Assembly (NCBI GenBank): GCA_020091685.1
Contig: CM034595.1
Location: 18,523,564 to 18,587,563, forward strand
Reading direction: 5' to 3'
Source: Lutjanus erythropterus
Lineage: Eukaryota > Chordata > Actinopteri > Lutjaniformes > Lutjanidae
DNA length: 64,000 nt
In this document: positions 33,271 through 46,713 of the stretch, piece by piece
Layout: each line of letters starts with the position of its first letter
Position numbering within the stretch: position 1 is the first letter of the stretch
Notes under the pieces: model-generated
Database searches by the model: none
Told to the model about the DNA's origin: nothing
What the model saw: the letters and a program-made list of their open reading frames with translations, nothing else
Translations under genes and position numbers: made by a program

Positions 33271-34864
33271 ATAGTTTCCTGTTTTTCATTACCAGTGTGT
33301 AGTAGTTGTACTTTAAGTCACATAATAAAACAGTTTTAGGGATTGAGCCCATCACAAACACCTGGTGTCCTTTTTAATTTTTTCGCCCTTGCCCCTCAGA
33401 CAGCCTGAGTCTGCCTCTGCAGACATAGACAGGGAGAGAAGTTCTCAAAGAAAGAATCTATTACTGCCTCAAATTATTTGTTGGATCAAAGTACACTATA
33501 ATGATATGAAAACTCGCTTCAATCACAGGCCTTTCAAAACCCCTCTCTTTTCCAATTGAAAATCATGTTTAGTGATAAATATGTGATCATAAAGTTGGTT
33601 AAATTGGATATATTATTTCAGAGGTTTTTCTCCCACATCTATTGGCATGCTACCTTGGACTTCTAAATCATTATATTCATCACAAATACTATTAACTGCA
33701 CTTCTGAGTGTCACAGGGTCTGGAAATTTGCCCTCTATTGAGTTAAATTTTCATTTCAGAATATTATAAGGAAGCATAAATCAGTCAATAGACAAGACCT
33801 GGAACAAATTAAATCAGCTTCCTTTTCACAGATGATTAAAGTATTACTTATTCTAACTCAACAAAAAAAAAATTATCTGATTTAGCATACTTTCACCTTT
33901 TGAACTGCAGAATATTTACACCAAAAAAAAAAACAGATATCTGTTTCTTTGAAAGGTGTAGATGTTTGAAAAACCCTGGTGAAACTCTTCTTCCCTTTCA
34001 GCTCTGTTTGATAGATGCTAAGCTTTTCATTCTTCCTTCCATTTTCATCCAGCACTGCCTTCCACTTTAACACATTATATTGTGTTTGTTTTGTGTTACT
34101 TGTATGTGACCCCTAACATCATATTGTTGCTATCCTTGAACTCAAAGTCTGCCTTCAATGGGTCCAGTTAAAAACATCCATTTGTAACATGCTGTTGGTT
34201 ATCAATGTTTATGTTTTGTTACTGCCCTTTTGCTTTTACTGTATGTTTCTGTGCTTCAGTGTTATTATGCTTATATTGTACAAGTTCTCAGCAGCAATAA
34301 CTTGTACTGTATACTGTGTGTCAAGGAGAGAGCAGTGAAATAGAGACAAGTCTAAACACACAAACTATGTACCTCAAAGATATTTTTTCAGTGGCAGAAT
34401 ACATTGAGAAGCCACCATTCATTAACCTCAGTATATTTATGTTTATATCTATTTTGAATTGATTTTCAATTATCTACCCTATTTCATTTGACCATCTGTA
34501 TGTATGAGTTGATCTGAATATAAAAGAGTATGACAGACACACAAACATCAATCGACAGCGTCATCTCTTACAGTAAAGGCTCATTTATGCAAAATGTTAG
34601 ATACAGACACAGTATCTGTGTAGGGAGCAGTACCACTGGGAGTCATGGGGGGCAGTAGCAGTGTAGCCAATGGCTCAAACAAAACATGACCACAGCAAAT
34701 GACATTAGTCATCATGTAGTTAATGAAAAGAATTCTCTGTCCACACGTCGTGATGGCCACACAGACTGCTAACATCTAGAACACTCCCTCTGTTTTTGCC
34801 TCTTTTTCAGGAGGTAAATTGGCTTACTTTTGACTTTTCTTCTTTGGGCTAACTTCATCAGTCG
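33271..34864. other. AT-rich unique non-coding sequence
   Basis: No exon, RNA or named repeat is recognised. Confidence 0.55.
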
Positions 34865-34877
34865 TGCCCTCTAGTGC
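34865..34877 (-). promoter_or_regulatory. CTCF-like motif at a transposon boundary
   Basis: TGCCCTCTAGTGC matches 12 of 13 positions of the reverse-strand CTCF core. Eight of its bases (34869-34876) are the target duplication of the adjacent hAT element, so insertion occurred inside the motif. Confidence 0.35.
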
Positions 34878-35242
34878 AGTGGTTATCAACCCTTTCACGT
34901 TGTATAACATATGAAAAGCTACCAAATTCATGCCATATCACTGGTACAGGTAATGTAATGTACAAACAATTCAGCTGTCAAACCCCTCATTTTCCATCAT
35001 GCTTGGTGCACTGTGTAGTTTGTTAGGTTTGATATTTTATGTTACAAAATTCAAATCTTAGATTTTGTGAGTGTTTTGGTCTGTTTAAGACATGGTGGTT
35101 GATGCAGATAATGTCTACATTTTGCATGTTTTTGAGTGTTTGTCCCCTATGTTTAATGCTTGCCACAATATGCTCTTTTATTTAAGTCTTCACAATCATC
35201 TCTCAACCCCCAGAAATTATCTAATCTGTTTTAGAACCAGTG
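34877..35242. mobile_element. hAT-type MITE, 366 bp, with 8-bp target duplication
   Basis: The left end CAGTGGTTATCAACC and the right end TTTTAGAACCAGTG are imperfect inverted repeats of the CAGTGGTTCTCAA type typical of hAT elements. The flanking 8-mers CTCTAGTG (34869-34876) and CTCTAGGG (35243-35250) agree at seven of eight positions, the duplication length of hAT. The interior has no transposase frame, so the copy is non-autonomous. Confidence 0.7.
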
Positions 35243-35250
35243 CTCTAGGG

Positions 35251-37200
35251 GATGTATTGTTTCACATCCATGCCAACATAAAGTACACATGGAAGTATGT
35301 GGGCATTGACAGTTACATTTTGCATGTAAAGGGGCCATTAATGAGCCTTTATGAGACTAACAGCTCAAAGTTCTTTATTAAAAGCAACAAAATATGTTTT
35401 CTCAAAAATACTGTACCATTAATTCTAATTTTGTAAGAGGTGTGGCCATCTTTGGCAAGTCCTGATTTCATTGCAATTCTTGCTTGCATTGCTGCTTAGT
35501 GCGTGAGGCAGGTTTCACATCAGTAATTTCAATTAATCTGGGCAAAAAGAGCAAATTAATGCTGCTTAAATCTGTGATGATAGGATGCTACTCAGGCTCT
35601 CCAATTTAGGGTTGCACTTTCATGTAGACATTTGTTATTTTTCATGAAAATAATCTTTTTCTTTGCAAGATTATTTATCAAAAGGAGGTTTGAAGGGGAA
35701 AGGGCTTGCATTAATAAAAAAAAAAGACATGATGATAAATATGTACACAGAAGCACAGACCCTAGATATGACTCCAAGTGGTCATAAATCATTGGTTTAC
35801 ATGTGTTTTTAAAGTGCTGGTTGTAACGTCATGGAAAGTCTAAATGTTAGTGTAAAGCTGGTACACTCCTTTAAACATTCATGCAAATACAATCTGGAAA
35901 GCTTTGTACAGTCTAATTTGCAGCTGAAAAGCTTTTAATTGCACATATCAACAAGGTGCTTGTGTGCCCCTGTGTACGTGTGTACGTACATGTGTGTAAT
36001 GTCCTGGTGCACTGCCAGTGACTCAGTCATTAGCATCCTGCCTACGCACACACACCAGCAGCCAATACCAAACACACATCCAAATGCACACACACACATG
36101 CACCAGCAGCCAACACCCCAACACACACCCCTCATGCCCCCTCCACTGAACACACACATTGTTACTCCCGTTTACACACATCGTGCAAACACACACACAC
36201 ACACACACATAACATCCCATTCAATTTCACACATGTCAGGGGAGACTCCCAACCAGGCAGTCATATTAAACCAGCTCATTATTTATGCAAGGAGAGAGAT
36301 TGCCAGTCCCCGATTCACCTCATAAAATGTTAATATATTCATCGGGAAATTGTAGTCTTTTAATCTGCCCCACCAGAAAAACACTTATCTGCCACTACAG
36401 CACCATGTTTTACAGTAGCTCCCTCTCTTCTCAGACTCATTTTCCCTCTATATCTCTCTGTTTTTTCCCTCTCCACTTTTTTTTCTTATTCCCTATCTCC
36501 ATCCAAGAGGAAGCTGGTGGAGATCATGTTTGACATTTGGGATGCTAATTCCTATTGTCTTCTTCTTGGGTTTTAATCACCAAAATGTTAAATGCAGTGT
36601 AAGATTTGCTTAGCTAGACTTAGGTTATCACAGCTCCAGACTACAATTTTCTCAAAAATGTTTAGCAGCTAAGGTATATTTATGAGACACCAGTATTTCA
36701 GGAATATTTTTTGTTTCAGCCAGGGGGAAACATGGTCTGTCTTTATTATCAGAATTGTAGGGCTGGGAATATTGTGTCACTCTTTTTCTCTTTATGGGTC
36801 TTGAGAGAAAATAAAGGATACATGTTTAAATAAATTAGATTTTTTTTAACCAACTAATATTATTACATAAAACAAACATTGGACCTATGGCAAGTGGTAT
36901 ATTTTCCGCTGTATATACTGTTCTGTATTATAACTTACAGTAATATTGTGTTGTGTTTATTTATCTTAAAAAGGTAAGTTAATTATTCTAGATAATTTAA
37001 GTTCAAGCCAAACCATTGTATATCTTGATAAAATCAACATACTATTGTTAAATTATCCTCCATGTTCTTTCTTTTCCCGCCCCATTTCTTTCTTTCCATT
37101 GCTGGCAGACAAAAATATCTCCACTCCTCCAGTTTTATTAAAAAAAAAACATTTCTATCACCTAAAATGAAGCAGTGCTAGCTAGCTGAAAATTACCTCG
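35251..37200. other. Unique sequence with CA-rich patch and possible conserved blocks
   Basis: CA-rich sequence at about 36046-36209 ends in (CA)10. Segments at 35490-35600 and 36215-36420 have homeodomain- and octamer-like strings (for example TTATTTATGCAA near 36279-36290) and little repetition. TAGGGCTGGGAATATTGTG near 36758 resembles the start of a common vertebrate repeat. No exon is recognised. Confidence 0.4.
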
Positions 37201-37213
37201 GTTGCTATGCGAC
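37201..37213 (-). promoter_or_regulatory. X-box-like site (RFX candidate)
   Basis: GTTGCTATGCGAC reads GTCGCATAGCAAC on the reverse strand, matching paired RFX half-sites with one mismatch. It lies in a compact, repeat-free segment at about 37180-37285. Confidence 0.35.
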
Positions 37214-37289
37214 GGCAGCATCCGTGCAAAGCCCTGTCATTTCCCAAGCCAAACTAATATCCCATAATAACCTCAAATAAGCCCTCTGC

Positions 37290-37376
37290 TTGTGTGTGTG
37301 TGTGTGTGTGTGTGCATCTGAGTCTGTGTGAGAGAGAGAGAGAAAATGAAAGATAGTGTCTGTCTGTCTGTCTGTC
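37290..37376. repeat. (TG)12, (GA)6 and (TGTC)5 simple repeats
   Basis: TG tract at 37290-37314, GA at about 37331-37343 and TGTC units at 37357-37376. Confidence 0.92.
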
Positions 37377-40300
37377 CGCATGAATGTTGCCCCTGTGTGT
37401 AGTTGTGAATGAACATGTGTGCATTATGCATGTCTGTGGACTGAGCTGCCTGACTGTCTGTCTGTGTCTGTTTTGAGGAGGCAGTCATTCCAAACAAAAT
37501 CAAAAGGAAGGACCATTTTCACATAAATGTATTCATTTAATTGGTCACAAACATCAACAATAAGTCTCTTATGATGATATACAATCAATCAATTAAAATT
37601 TTGGACAGGATGCCAATAAGACCTTAACATTTCCATGTTCTTAAGAAATTAAGTATGATGAAGGTAGAGTAAGAAGGATTTTTCCAAGCTGTTTATAAAC
37701 GCATCAGAATGTCAAATAGCAAAGTTTTTGGTTGGTGGACAGCAAAACAATGAGAAAAAAATCAGGAAATACAGGCACAGTAGATACAGACACCACTACA
37801 CACTTTAGTGGGTCATAAATGATGATGATGTTTATGAGACCACACATTTTTTTAAGGACAATGTTGCAGATTACAGCTTCATAGTTTGTGTCTTGTATTG
37901 TTATCCCTCTATTTTTGATAGTTTTTTAGGGGTTTTTTTCTTAGCGTACATATCAATTGTGAGTGTGTAGTTGGTATTTCTTATGGGTATTATGTATTTT
38001 AAAGGCCTATCTAAGGGCAGGTATTACAAGCCTAAGCTATAAATGAAACTTGTCATTATAAAAATAATCATGAAATAAATACATTTATGTGAAAATGGTC
38101 AATACTCAATATGATTAATCCATAAACTTTTTACACAATAACTTCAATGTGAAAATAGAGTACATGAAGTTATTTGCTTCTCAAAGTGAATATGAATGTG
38201 TGCACAATTTTAAAGTCATTATTAGTGGGAAAAGTGTCACAGTCTCAGTAATTGAACTGGAACCTTGCTTTTGTCCAAGTGCAGCATGATGTCTTGCTTT
38301 GAGGAAAAGAGCAATGCAGGACAGACAGAAACTAATACACCAATCAACAATAAATATAACAGTTTGACTTTTGTGTCAACTAATCTGGGAGATGCTAAAG
38401 TCACAGAGCATGGAGACATCTTGACACCAGTGTGGGCGGGCCATCAGTAGCTGCAGCCCTGTAGCCTCACTGAGATTTATCACAAAGTGTTGAGTGTGAT
38501 GACAAGTTGTTGCATGTGTGCCATTTGCAGGATGATAGCTGATGCTAGTGCCATCCACACTACAGAATGAAGCGGTGAAATGAACTTAGGATGAAGGTCA
38601 TTTCAAACTCCCCAGAGATATTAGAAAACTTAACAGGGGAATGAAAGACAGCTTCACCTTTCCCCTTAAAGCCACTACCTCAGTGCCTTTAAACAAACCA
38701 TCTGATTGTCCTTGTTAAAGAAGAAATATGCAATATATTTACTGTAGTAAGTCATAAAAATGACCATGATATGTCAACAGAGATTAAGGAATCATCAACA
38801 ATAAGCTGAAATACCAGTTTTTCAGCCAACAACACTAAAACCATTATGTTTTCATTTCAGTGTGGAATGTCATGTTTATAATGGTTAAATCGAGGAACAT
38901 GTTAATGGAGTCCGGCAGTCATTAAGGCAGGCAGTCACTAAACTCCAGAGGGTGTATTTTTGGCATTTCTTAGTGCAGTAGGGTTTTATTATTGGGATAA
39001 TGGGCTTAGATTTATATTGACAGACAACTGACAGTTCAGTCAGACAACTCATGTTTAAGAATGTTTACTGCAGCAGCAGAACATAGTTAGAGTTTGGCGT
39101 CCAGGCCCCGACCTCATTACTCCTCACAGATTATGTTTACATAGAGGTACTGAGGAGTGATGAACAAATATCTTGGACCCCCTGTCGGAGGCTGCAGGTG
39201 GATGCTGGGGTGGTGGCGGGGTTTAGTGAACAGGCAGTGACGCTGAGGTAAGGCAGGCAGAGGGAGAGATGGGAGGTTTTAGTGGTTTGAACAGACCACC
39301 ACATTGGAAGGGTGCGTTTGGTATGCACTGCAGAGTGTGGTGTGTCACTTGTGACTGCAGTGCAGCTCGGGTTGTACATTTATTAACAGCTGATCAACTT
39401 ACAGTAGGACTCGTCGTCTCTTGCCACTGCACCGCGCTCATCTTGCACTTAAGCAGCCAACATGATGTCCAAATTTTCTGAGTTTGCTTTGAGAGGTGTT
39501 GCTTAAATGTGTGCATGTTTTGTCATGATGTTTTGTTATTTTGCATTATATTGTACGGCTTCTCTGTCATGAAACCTCCCTTTAAACATACACACAATGC
39601 TTGCACACGATTTTTACTTCATCAGTCACTTTAAGGAATTTATGTGGAAGCAAGGCATTCAAAAGCAAAAGTATTTTGAAAAGCGTTTGCACCATAATGT
39701 GCATTTTTCTTGTTCCACATGTTATGTCCTGCCCGAGCCAAACATATTGACTTTTATGTGTGAAATCACATTTAAACACATGGCCATGACAGATAGGCAT
39801 ATAAACCTGTTCCATCTTCCCTGCAGAAATAAATGAACCCAAAGAACAGGTCAAAGACATGTTCGGGTTTACAAAAACCTTTATTTCTTCATCCTGCATG
39901 CACAGAGTGAGTTAATACTATATTTGTCCACTGCATATTTGAATCCTATATTTCTTCTTAAGTGAGAAAAGAGGGGGAAGGGTGCACTGCAATGTTTCTG
40001 GTGTAGCTTCTTTCAAAGAAATTGTTTGACCCTAAAACTGTTACACAGAACATTTTCAAATGGAAAGGATGCCTTTTGATATTCTCTTTTATCTGCAATA
40101 TGATTAAAACATGTAAAATGTCTTCATACTGGGAGAAATGCATTCAAAGACTGCTTTGGCAACACTACTTCCAAGGGCAGAGTTCACCTTCACATAAAGA
40201 AAAGAAGGAGAAGGTACAGCTGAGAAAGAAAATGCATTATCATTTAAGGATTTGATCTTAACCTAGTCATATCTATACTTAAAATAACAAGTGGCCTCAG

Positions 40301-40730
40301 TAACATATCAAAGCTCTTTTTCTGTGTGTCACAGGAGTTTTTTCTATCCAGAATTTATTAGTATTTTAACATTTCCTGTTTTTACAGATTTAGTAAAAGC
40401 TTACCCCCATAGATAACATTGTGTTTTTTTCCCTTCTCCAGGAGATCAACCGTAACTGTATTCTGATGATGGTACAATTAAAATAAAGATCCCAGATAAC
40501 TGGGCCAACTATGATTGCAACACAGTGCAAATCTAGAAAAATGTTTCAGCTCACTTTTTCACCAGTGACGATTTTGAGCTAGATGCTTCAAATTATCTCA
40601 ACATGATAGTGCCAAGGAGTCATTGATATTTGCCTTCACCCACACTACTGTCTGCTGGAAAATTTGTGACTTTAACTATCAGAAACTACCCTGTAAATTC
40701 TAGTCCCCATGCTGTTGAACTTGAAGCTGC
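37377..40730. other. AT-rich unique non-coding sequence
   Basis: No exon, RNA or named repeat is recognised in this 3.3 kb. Open frames are short and domainless on both strands. Confidence 0.5.
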
Positions 40731-40855
40731 AATAGGCAATGTGATTGTACAAAATGCAGAGACACATCTGCATTGGCCACCCCATGATCATAAAATATGA
40801 TTGGCTACCTGCTCAGTGAGAGTCAGGTAAACTTCTTTTAATTTTTTACAAGGTT
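40731..40855 (+). mobile_element. Possible dispersed repeat fragment
   Basis: AAGCTGCAATAGGCAATGTG followed by CATTGGCCACCCCATGATCA looks like a fish interspersed repeat I have seen, but there is no second copy in this window to confirm it. Confidence 0.3.
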
Positions 40856-42374
40856 CATTTAATTTTCTTTTTTTTTTTGCAACATAGGGTTGAATAATGA
40901 GATGTTAGTTATAGTTTCCTTTATGCTACTTACAAAAACAAAAACAAACAAAAACAGCTAACAAGCAAATAAATAACAAATCATAAAACTAAAACTATCT
41001 TTCATGGCAGAATTTATGAGTCTCATAACCTGAGGAGAGACATGCAATGAAGATGCAATTTCTATCATTTTGAGGACTCAAAGAATAATGTATGGAAGTT
41101 TTATATTATATTTGGATTGTGCCACTCTGTTGTGATTGGGAAGACTGTTTGTCTAAATAAAATGCAGGAATATAAGTAATTATTGAATGATGTTGTAATG
41201 TTGACACGATGCAAAACCACTAACTAACTAGAAAACTAACTGTTCTTCTCACCTAGTTATGTCTGATTCAGAGGTAGGAAAGACACCAAGACATAGAACC
41301 CTCATGTCCCTTGTATGTGTGCTGATACATAAGTTAATTCTCGCAGAGCTTTGACCTGAAAAATTATTAGAAAATGCACTTGTTCAACAAAGTCTGATGT
41401 ATCTGAAATAAGTACACAAGACTCAAAACTTTCAAACACAAGGTTGTGATCGCAGCTTTTGGAACATGAACTTTCTTCAGGGGAGAAAATATTTGACTTA
41501 ACATAACATTATGTTGCAGTTAAAGAGCCATTTCCTTTCCACAATATATTTGTCAAGGTCATTTTATTCTCATGACACATTTCACATTCAACTACTGACA
41601 ATTCAAGACATCAAACAGTGAATATAGCAATTCAATAAGACTCTACTTTGATTGTAACAAGGTCACTGCATATCAGAACTAAATCTGTAAATATTATCAC
41701 CATTTAAGCTACAAGTTTCAAGTTTAATTCAAATGAAATTACATATAACAGTGAATGTTTTCAACATCTGCCCACCCTAATGTTTGTTTTCTATAGTTAA
41801 AGACTGCAACATTGATTAAACTGGTATAATAACTCAAAAATAAGTGGGAAATGTCCTTGAAGAAAGTCAATATTTTAACAAATCGTAAGTGAGTACCTTG
41901 CCATTGAAGGTCTTACAAGACATTTAAAAAATGCACAAAACCATACTGGAATATGTTAGCCTGCCTTTGCCAAGACGTTCGATCCAAGTGTTTTCAGAGG
42001 CAACAATAACATCAAGCCAACAAGAATGACTGTATTGTACAGGTAAGGGTCTTTTCCTGCCTTTTTCTGTTTGAATCAAACCATGCACGATTCACATCAA
42101 AATAAACCTAAAAAAAAAATGCACTGGCTTTCAAAGCTCCCAGTGATTTCTGTCCAAATTGCACTTTGAGTACAAACTTCAGTCTAAACTTTCTTCAAAG
42201 AAACAACGTTGGCCCTGACAGCATGTAACAGCCTGACCTTCTGTACTTTCCAAATATCAAAAGACTCATTTCAACACCCATTCATTCACTTTCACACATT
42301 AATATAACACATTCCCTGGTACAATAGGCCAACATACAAACACACGCAGATGGCAGGCGCTGGGATTAATCCAA
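40856..42374. other. AT-rich unique non-coding sequence
   Basis: Nothing recognised. Confidence 0.55.
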
Positions 42375-42430
42375 TGTGTGTGTGTGTGTGTGTGTGTGCG
42401 TGTGTGTGTGGCTGTGAGTGTGTGTGTGAC
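42375..42430. repeat. TG-rich microsatellite
   Basis: TG tract with CG, GC and GA interruptions. Confidence 0.9.
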
Positions 42431-42659
42431 TGTGGCTGTAGGAGGTTGACAGGCAGTGTGTCTGTGATTGTATGTCCAGTCCAATTCTGTCTCTGCCTGC
42501 CTGTGGAAGGAGACTTAATAGGCAGACAGTTACATAAAAAGTATATGTGTGGGGGTGTATGTTTTAAACAGGGCAACACATGCAAACATGTGTATTTATG
42601 TGTTTAAGTGTAAGAACGTCTGTGTGCAAAGGCAGAGACAGATACAGAAACAGGCTTGA

Positions 42660-42910
42660 CTCAGTTACTCAGTATTTCTGGCACGCTGATAAAGCTCTTG
42701 AAGCCATCAGAGTGAATAATATCCAACAGACCGGGGAGGCCTGCTTAGATTCTCCAGCCAGCCCTCTCTGGTTTGATAAGATTGTGTTAGCCACCACCTC
42801 ACACCGCCTCAGACTTCAAACAGTTACATATTGCCCTGGAAATTGTCGCGGGGAGCGCGTCAGGCAGATAAATTCATTTCTGATCATACATCTAGCTCAA
42901 TTTATTTATA
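42660..42910. promoter_or_regulatory. Candidate conserved element with three WGATAA sites
   Basis: TGATAA at 42687-42692 and 42774-42779 and AGATAA at 42866-42871 are GATA-factor core sites, all on the plus strand within 185 bp. The block is balanced in composition and contains no simple repeat. The CpG-rich string TCGCGGGGAGCGCG lies at about 42846-42859. Regulatory function is inference. Confidence 0.3.
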
Positions 42911-43483
42911 GCATGGCCAGCCAGGCGGGCAGGAAGCGAGGATGAAGGAGGGTAGGAGGGACAGCTGGAGTGAAATAAGAGAGATGGAGAGATGGAAAGT
43001 GAGATGTATGATGGAAAGAAGAGTAGTTTTACACATGAAAGCTCTCCACTCTCCTTTCCAATCCCAGTTTTCCTCCTGGTCGTTCCACACTCTCTCACTC
43101 ACCCCCCTTCATCATCTCAAGTTATAGCTGAGCACCATGTGCACTCACAGACATTATGGTCACAGCAACATGTTAAATAATGGGTTAGTCAATGGTCTTT
43201 TTGTTTCTTTGAGTTTGCATGTGAGGTGACAAATCCAAGTGCTAACACTTAAAATAAAAAGCTATAGTTTACTTTATGGTACCATTTGCCACACGTGTGT
43301 TTTTGCTGCTCTTTGTGTTGTTTCAGCGTTATCAGCCAGATGAGTCTAACAGGTTGATCACACTGCTCAACACATCTGGCCTCTCTCCCCCAATGGAGGC
43401 CCTTTTCTAGGAGAAGATTATGTTGCTCTTTCTCCTTTCAGACTCTGTTAGAGGTGGGAAAAAAAAGATCGAGTGAGAACATA
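42911..43483. other. Unique non-coding sequence
   Basis: A purine-rich stretch at 42930-43025 is followed by ordinary sequence. No exon is recognised. Confidence 0.55.
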
Positions 43484-43660
43484 ATACCCTGTTTCTACTG
43501 TATAACATGGCTCAACTCGACTCTCCTTGCTCTTTTTTGGTTTTCTATTGTCAAAAGTTGTGGATAGTACTCAGTGCTCAGTTGAGGTTCCAAGTGAGTT
43601 GAGCTGATGCTAAAGATCACTGACTGTTCAGAGAACTGTTATGACCCAGCCAAGGGGCAC
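43484..43660 (+). mobile_element. Dispersed repeat copy (GGCTCAACTCGACTC family)
   Basis: TACCCTGTTTCTACTG, GGCTCAACTCGACTCTCCTT and GAGGTTCCAAGTGAGTTGAG follow in the order of a common fish repeat that I recognise. Boundaries are approximate. Confidence 0.55.
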
Positions 43661-45200
43661 ATGAAAAATGAGACTCCACTCATCCCAACTCCTATAAGGA
43701 CCACCAGCAACAAAGAATTAGCAGACGCTTTTAAGGGTCTGTCTAATTTTTTTAGCTTCAGGGTGGGCTAACAGCAAAACAATGAATAAGAGCTAAAGTG
43801 GAGGAATGCACATCACAATGCAATGTTCCCCACTCCTATCAAACCTGGGCTATAATATCAGTGAGTCTTTCGATTACATTTCACCCAAAAACGTACTGGC
43901 CAGCTGTCTGGCTGGAAATGGAAAGAGGCAAGTCCATGGGAGCTGGGAGAAGCCAGCCTTTTAAACCACAAGCTTGGAGGCTGGAACCAATCAGCTCCCT
44001 GAACAACCTTCACACTGTCACAGTCAGTGGCTCAATCCCAACTTCCCCCCTAAAGCCTGAAGCCCTGAACCCTCACAGACTTAGCTGACGTCACATGGTA
44101 GTGCCTGACTGGGAAAGGCTGAACAGGAAAGGAAAAAAATCCACACACCCAAAGAGCTCCTGTTCAACCTGTTCCTGTTCAGATACTTTTTGTGATCCAG
44201 CACCCAACCCATTGGGCTCAGGGATGTGTGTGTCTTTTTCACATTGTTTTTCATGACTGGAAAGGCTGCAAGGGCCCTGAATGGTATTAAGAGGAATGGG
44301 ACAGATGTTCTCTGCTTGGTTGCCAAAGAAAGGGTGTCCTCAAATGGTAAATAAGCCTCTTAGTATTTTTAGTCTCACTGTCTCAATCTAATACACACTC
44401 ATCAAAATATCTTACACTCAGACAAACAGCAGCTCCTGTGTCTCTCCAAGCCTCTCAGGCCACTCAATTACATGTACTTACATTACTTTCATGGATTCAT
44501 CGACTCTGTCTTTCATATTCTTGATATGACCATTGAAAAAGCCTTTTACAAATGGAAAGCCCTGTACTCCCTCCCTCTGTTTCTCAGCAGTGAATGCATG
44601 ATGACATTTTTATGATCATTATTCTTCCACCTCCAGGCTGACTTCAGAGGTAATCAGCAAGGGGACAGTAGTTGAGCTGGAGATTGCGTGCGCAGCGTGT
44701 GAGTGTATGTACTGTAAGTGAGAGGAGGAAGATAACATATCATGCCTTCATCCTGAGTTAAAAAACAGCTTGTTGAGCTGTGTGTTGCTTTAAACTTTAT
44801 AGTGGTCCTTTATGTGCAGAGAAAGGTTTATTAAACTGGGACTTTGGGACTGGGAATGTGAAATGCAGATGTTTTCCTGGATTCCTGAATATCAGACAAG
44901 TCTGTCTTTAAGATGTGCAGCTTTTGTCTCACAGTGGTGATTGTATTTGCACAGGAATCAAGATTAGACAATTAGAAACTTAATTAAAAATGTGACACTG
45001 TACTACTGTAGTCCCTTGTAGGACACTGTCACTGAGAGACTTTGCTTTAAAGGTCAGGCTTCAGAGGGAAGAGTCAAGCACAGAAACACATCTAAGACAA
45101 TAAAAAGACATTAATTCTTGTTAACCAATGTTTTCTGTCAGCAATCACTAAATAAATAAAGATGAGTCCATTGAGTCCAAAGTGATGACATTTCTTATCA
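43661..45200. other. Unique non-coding sequence
   Basis: No exon or RNA is recognised. The segment 43840-44100 is somewhat richer in GC but shows no convincing frame. Confidence 0.5.
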
Positions 45201-45240
45201 TAAGCACTATTTATATAGTGCTATATTTATATAGTGCTTA
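45201..45240. repeat. 40-bp near-palindrome
   Basis: TAAGCACTAT at 45201-45210 pairs exactly with ATAGTGCTTA at 45231-45240, and the interior holds two tandem TTTATATAGTGCT-like units. It could extrude as a cruciform. Confidence 0.7.
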
Positions 45241-46713
45241 TATCATAATCATAAGAACTATTTTAACGTAGATCACTTCAGACGTAGGTCATGTGCATTG
45301 TGTTACTTTAATTATTGCCCCCAGAGGTGAGCTTGCTGCTTAACAATAACTGTAAATATGGGTCATAATAAGCTGCTTGGACAGATGAAATTTACAGCCA
45401 TTTATTTGGTGAAGACGGGCTGTTTTTAAACTGGATTGGTGAAGAGCAAAATGCGCAGGAACCACACTCAATTTCCAGAAATGCTGTTTAAAAAAAGCAA
45501 TTTAAATTACAACATCTTATCTTAAAAATCTTTCATCAACAGTCAACAAGTTTATAAAGACCAAAGGCAATGATAGGAGCACCAAAGAATCACTGATTTG
45601 CATGTGCAGTGTCTGTCAGGTGGAGCAATCAGTGACATTATGAATCATTTGTCTGGTATCTACTAAAGAGAATGGCCTAATCATTTATCAGCTCGTGTGA
45701 TGAACCTTTGTCACTACAAGATCTGCAGTGAAGACAGCACTTGCGGCTGCAGAGTCACAGAGAGAGGATGAGTAGAGAGTGTGTGTCACACTGACAGCTT
45801 CCACAACAGACACTGACAGTTACGTCTGTGCATTACGGCTACAAACTCTCCCTTCTTCAGTAGCGGTGGCACCTTGACCTTTTCAACACTGGATGTTCTC
45901 ACAGCAGTGCAGGTGACAGCACAAGTCAGGAGACAAGTCAGGCAAGCAGCACACTGCACGTCTAATGAAGGAATTAATGAACACTTTATTAAGGTGAGCT
46001 GTACTACTGTAGTGCTGACAGCACATGACAATGACAAGGAGCACATTCTGACAAAAACGTAGCCATGTTTCTGATAGATGTATACATGTAGATACTTCAT
46101 TGGCCACTGTTGTTCATTGGAGCGATGCATCAATGTGGCTGTCATATTGGTGCCTCTTAATGTATTGAATTCTCTGAGGCAGGAGATCTATCCTTAATTA
46201 ACTCAATGAATCGTATCTCAATGAATTTTCAACCTATTCTCAAGCGATTTCAGTTTGTTACAAATGTAAGACATGTCTATGATACAAGATACTTGGTTAA
46301 ATTAAAAAATGTGGGTCTTCCTACCAAAATATCTTGTAGCTCGTGTTAACACTTAATACTAATATTATTATGTATTAATGAGACTATGTAAGTGTTAATA
46401 ATGGCATCATAAAAAATATTTACTGTTTGCTTATAAGACATTTATAAGTACTTATAAGAAACTTGTTAACAGCTGACCGGTTAAGAAGGTTAATGAAAGC
46501 CTCATAATCATTGTTCACACTGTAGATTAGATTAGCCCCAAAAAGCTTGCATCTCATTTAAATGTATAAAAAGATACTGATATATAACTTTAATAGAAAA
46601 CATATCTAGTTAGACACAGCATCTATTGATTACTATATATTAAATGTATGTTGTATGATAAACTCTTTTGACTTTGTTTTTGAACTTGGTACACTATTAA
46701 TAGCTAAATACAG
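45241..46713. other. Unique sequence with an octamer-bearing block
   Basis: The perfect POU octamer ATTTGCAT lies at 45596-45603 within a repeat-free block (45580-45740) that could be a conserved element. Otherwise nothing is recognised. Confidence 0.4.

Noticed and set aside
32963-33361. 132-codon reverse-strand open frame
   Set aside because: It reads through a 42-bp minisatellite whose period is a multiple of three.
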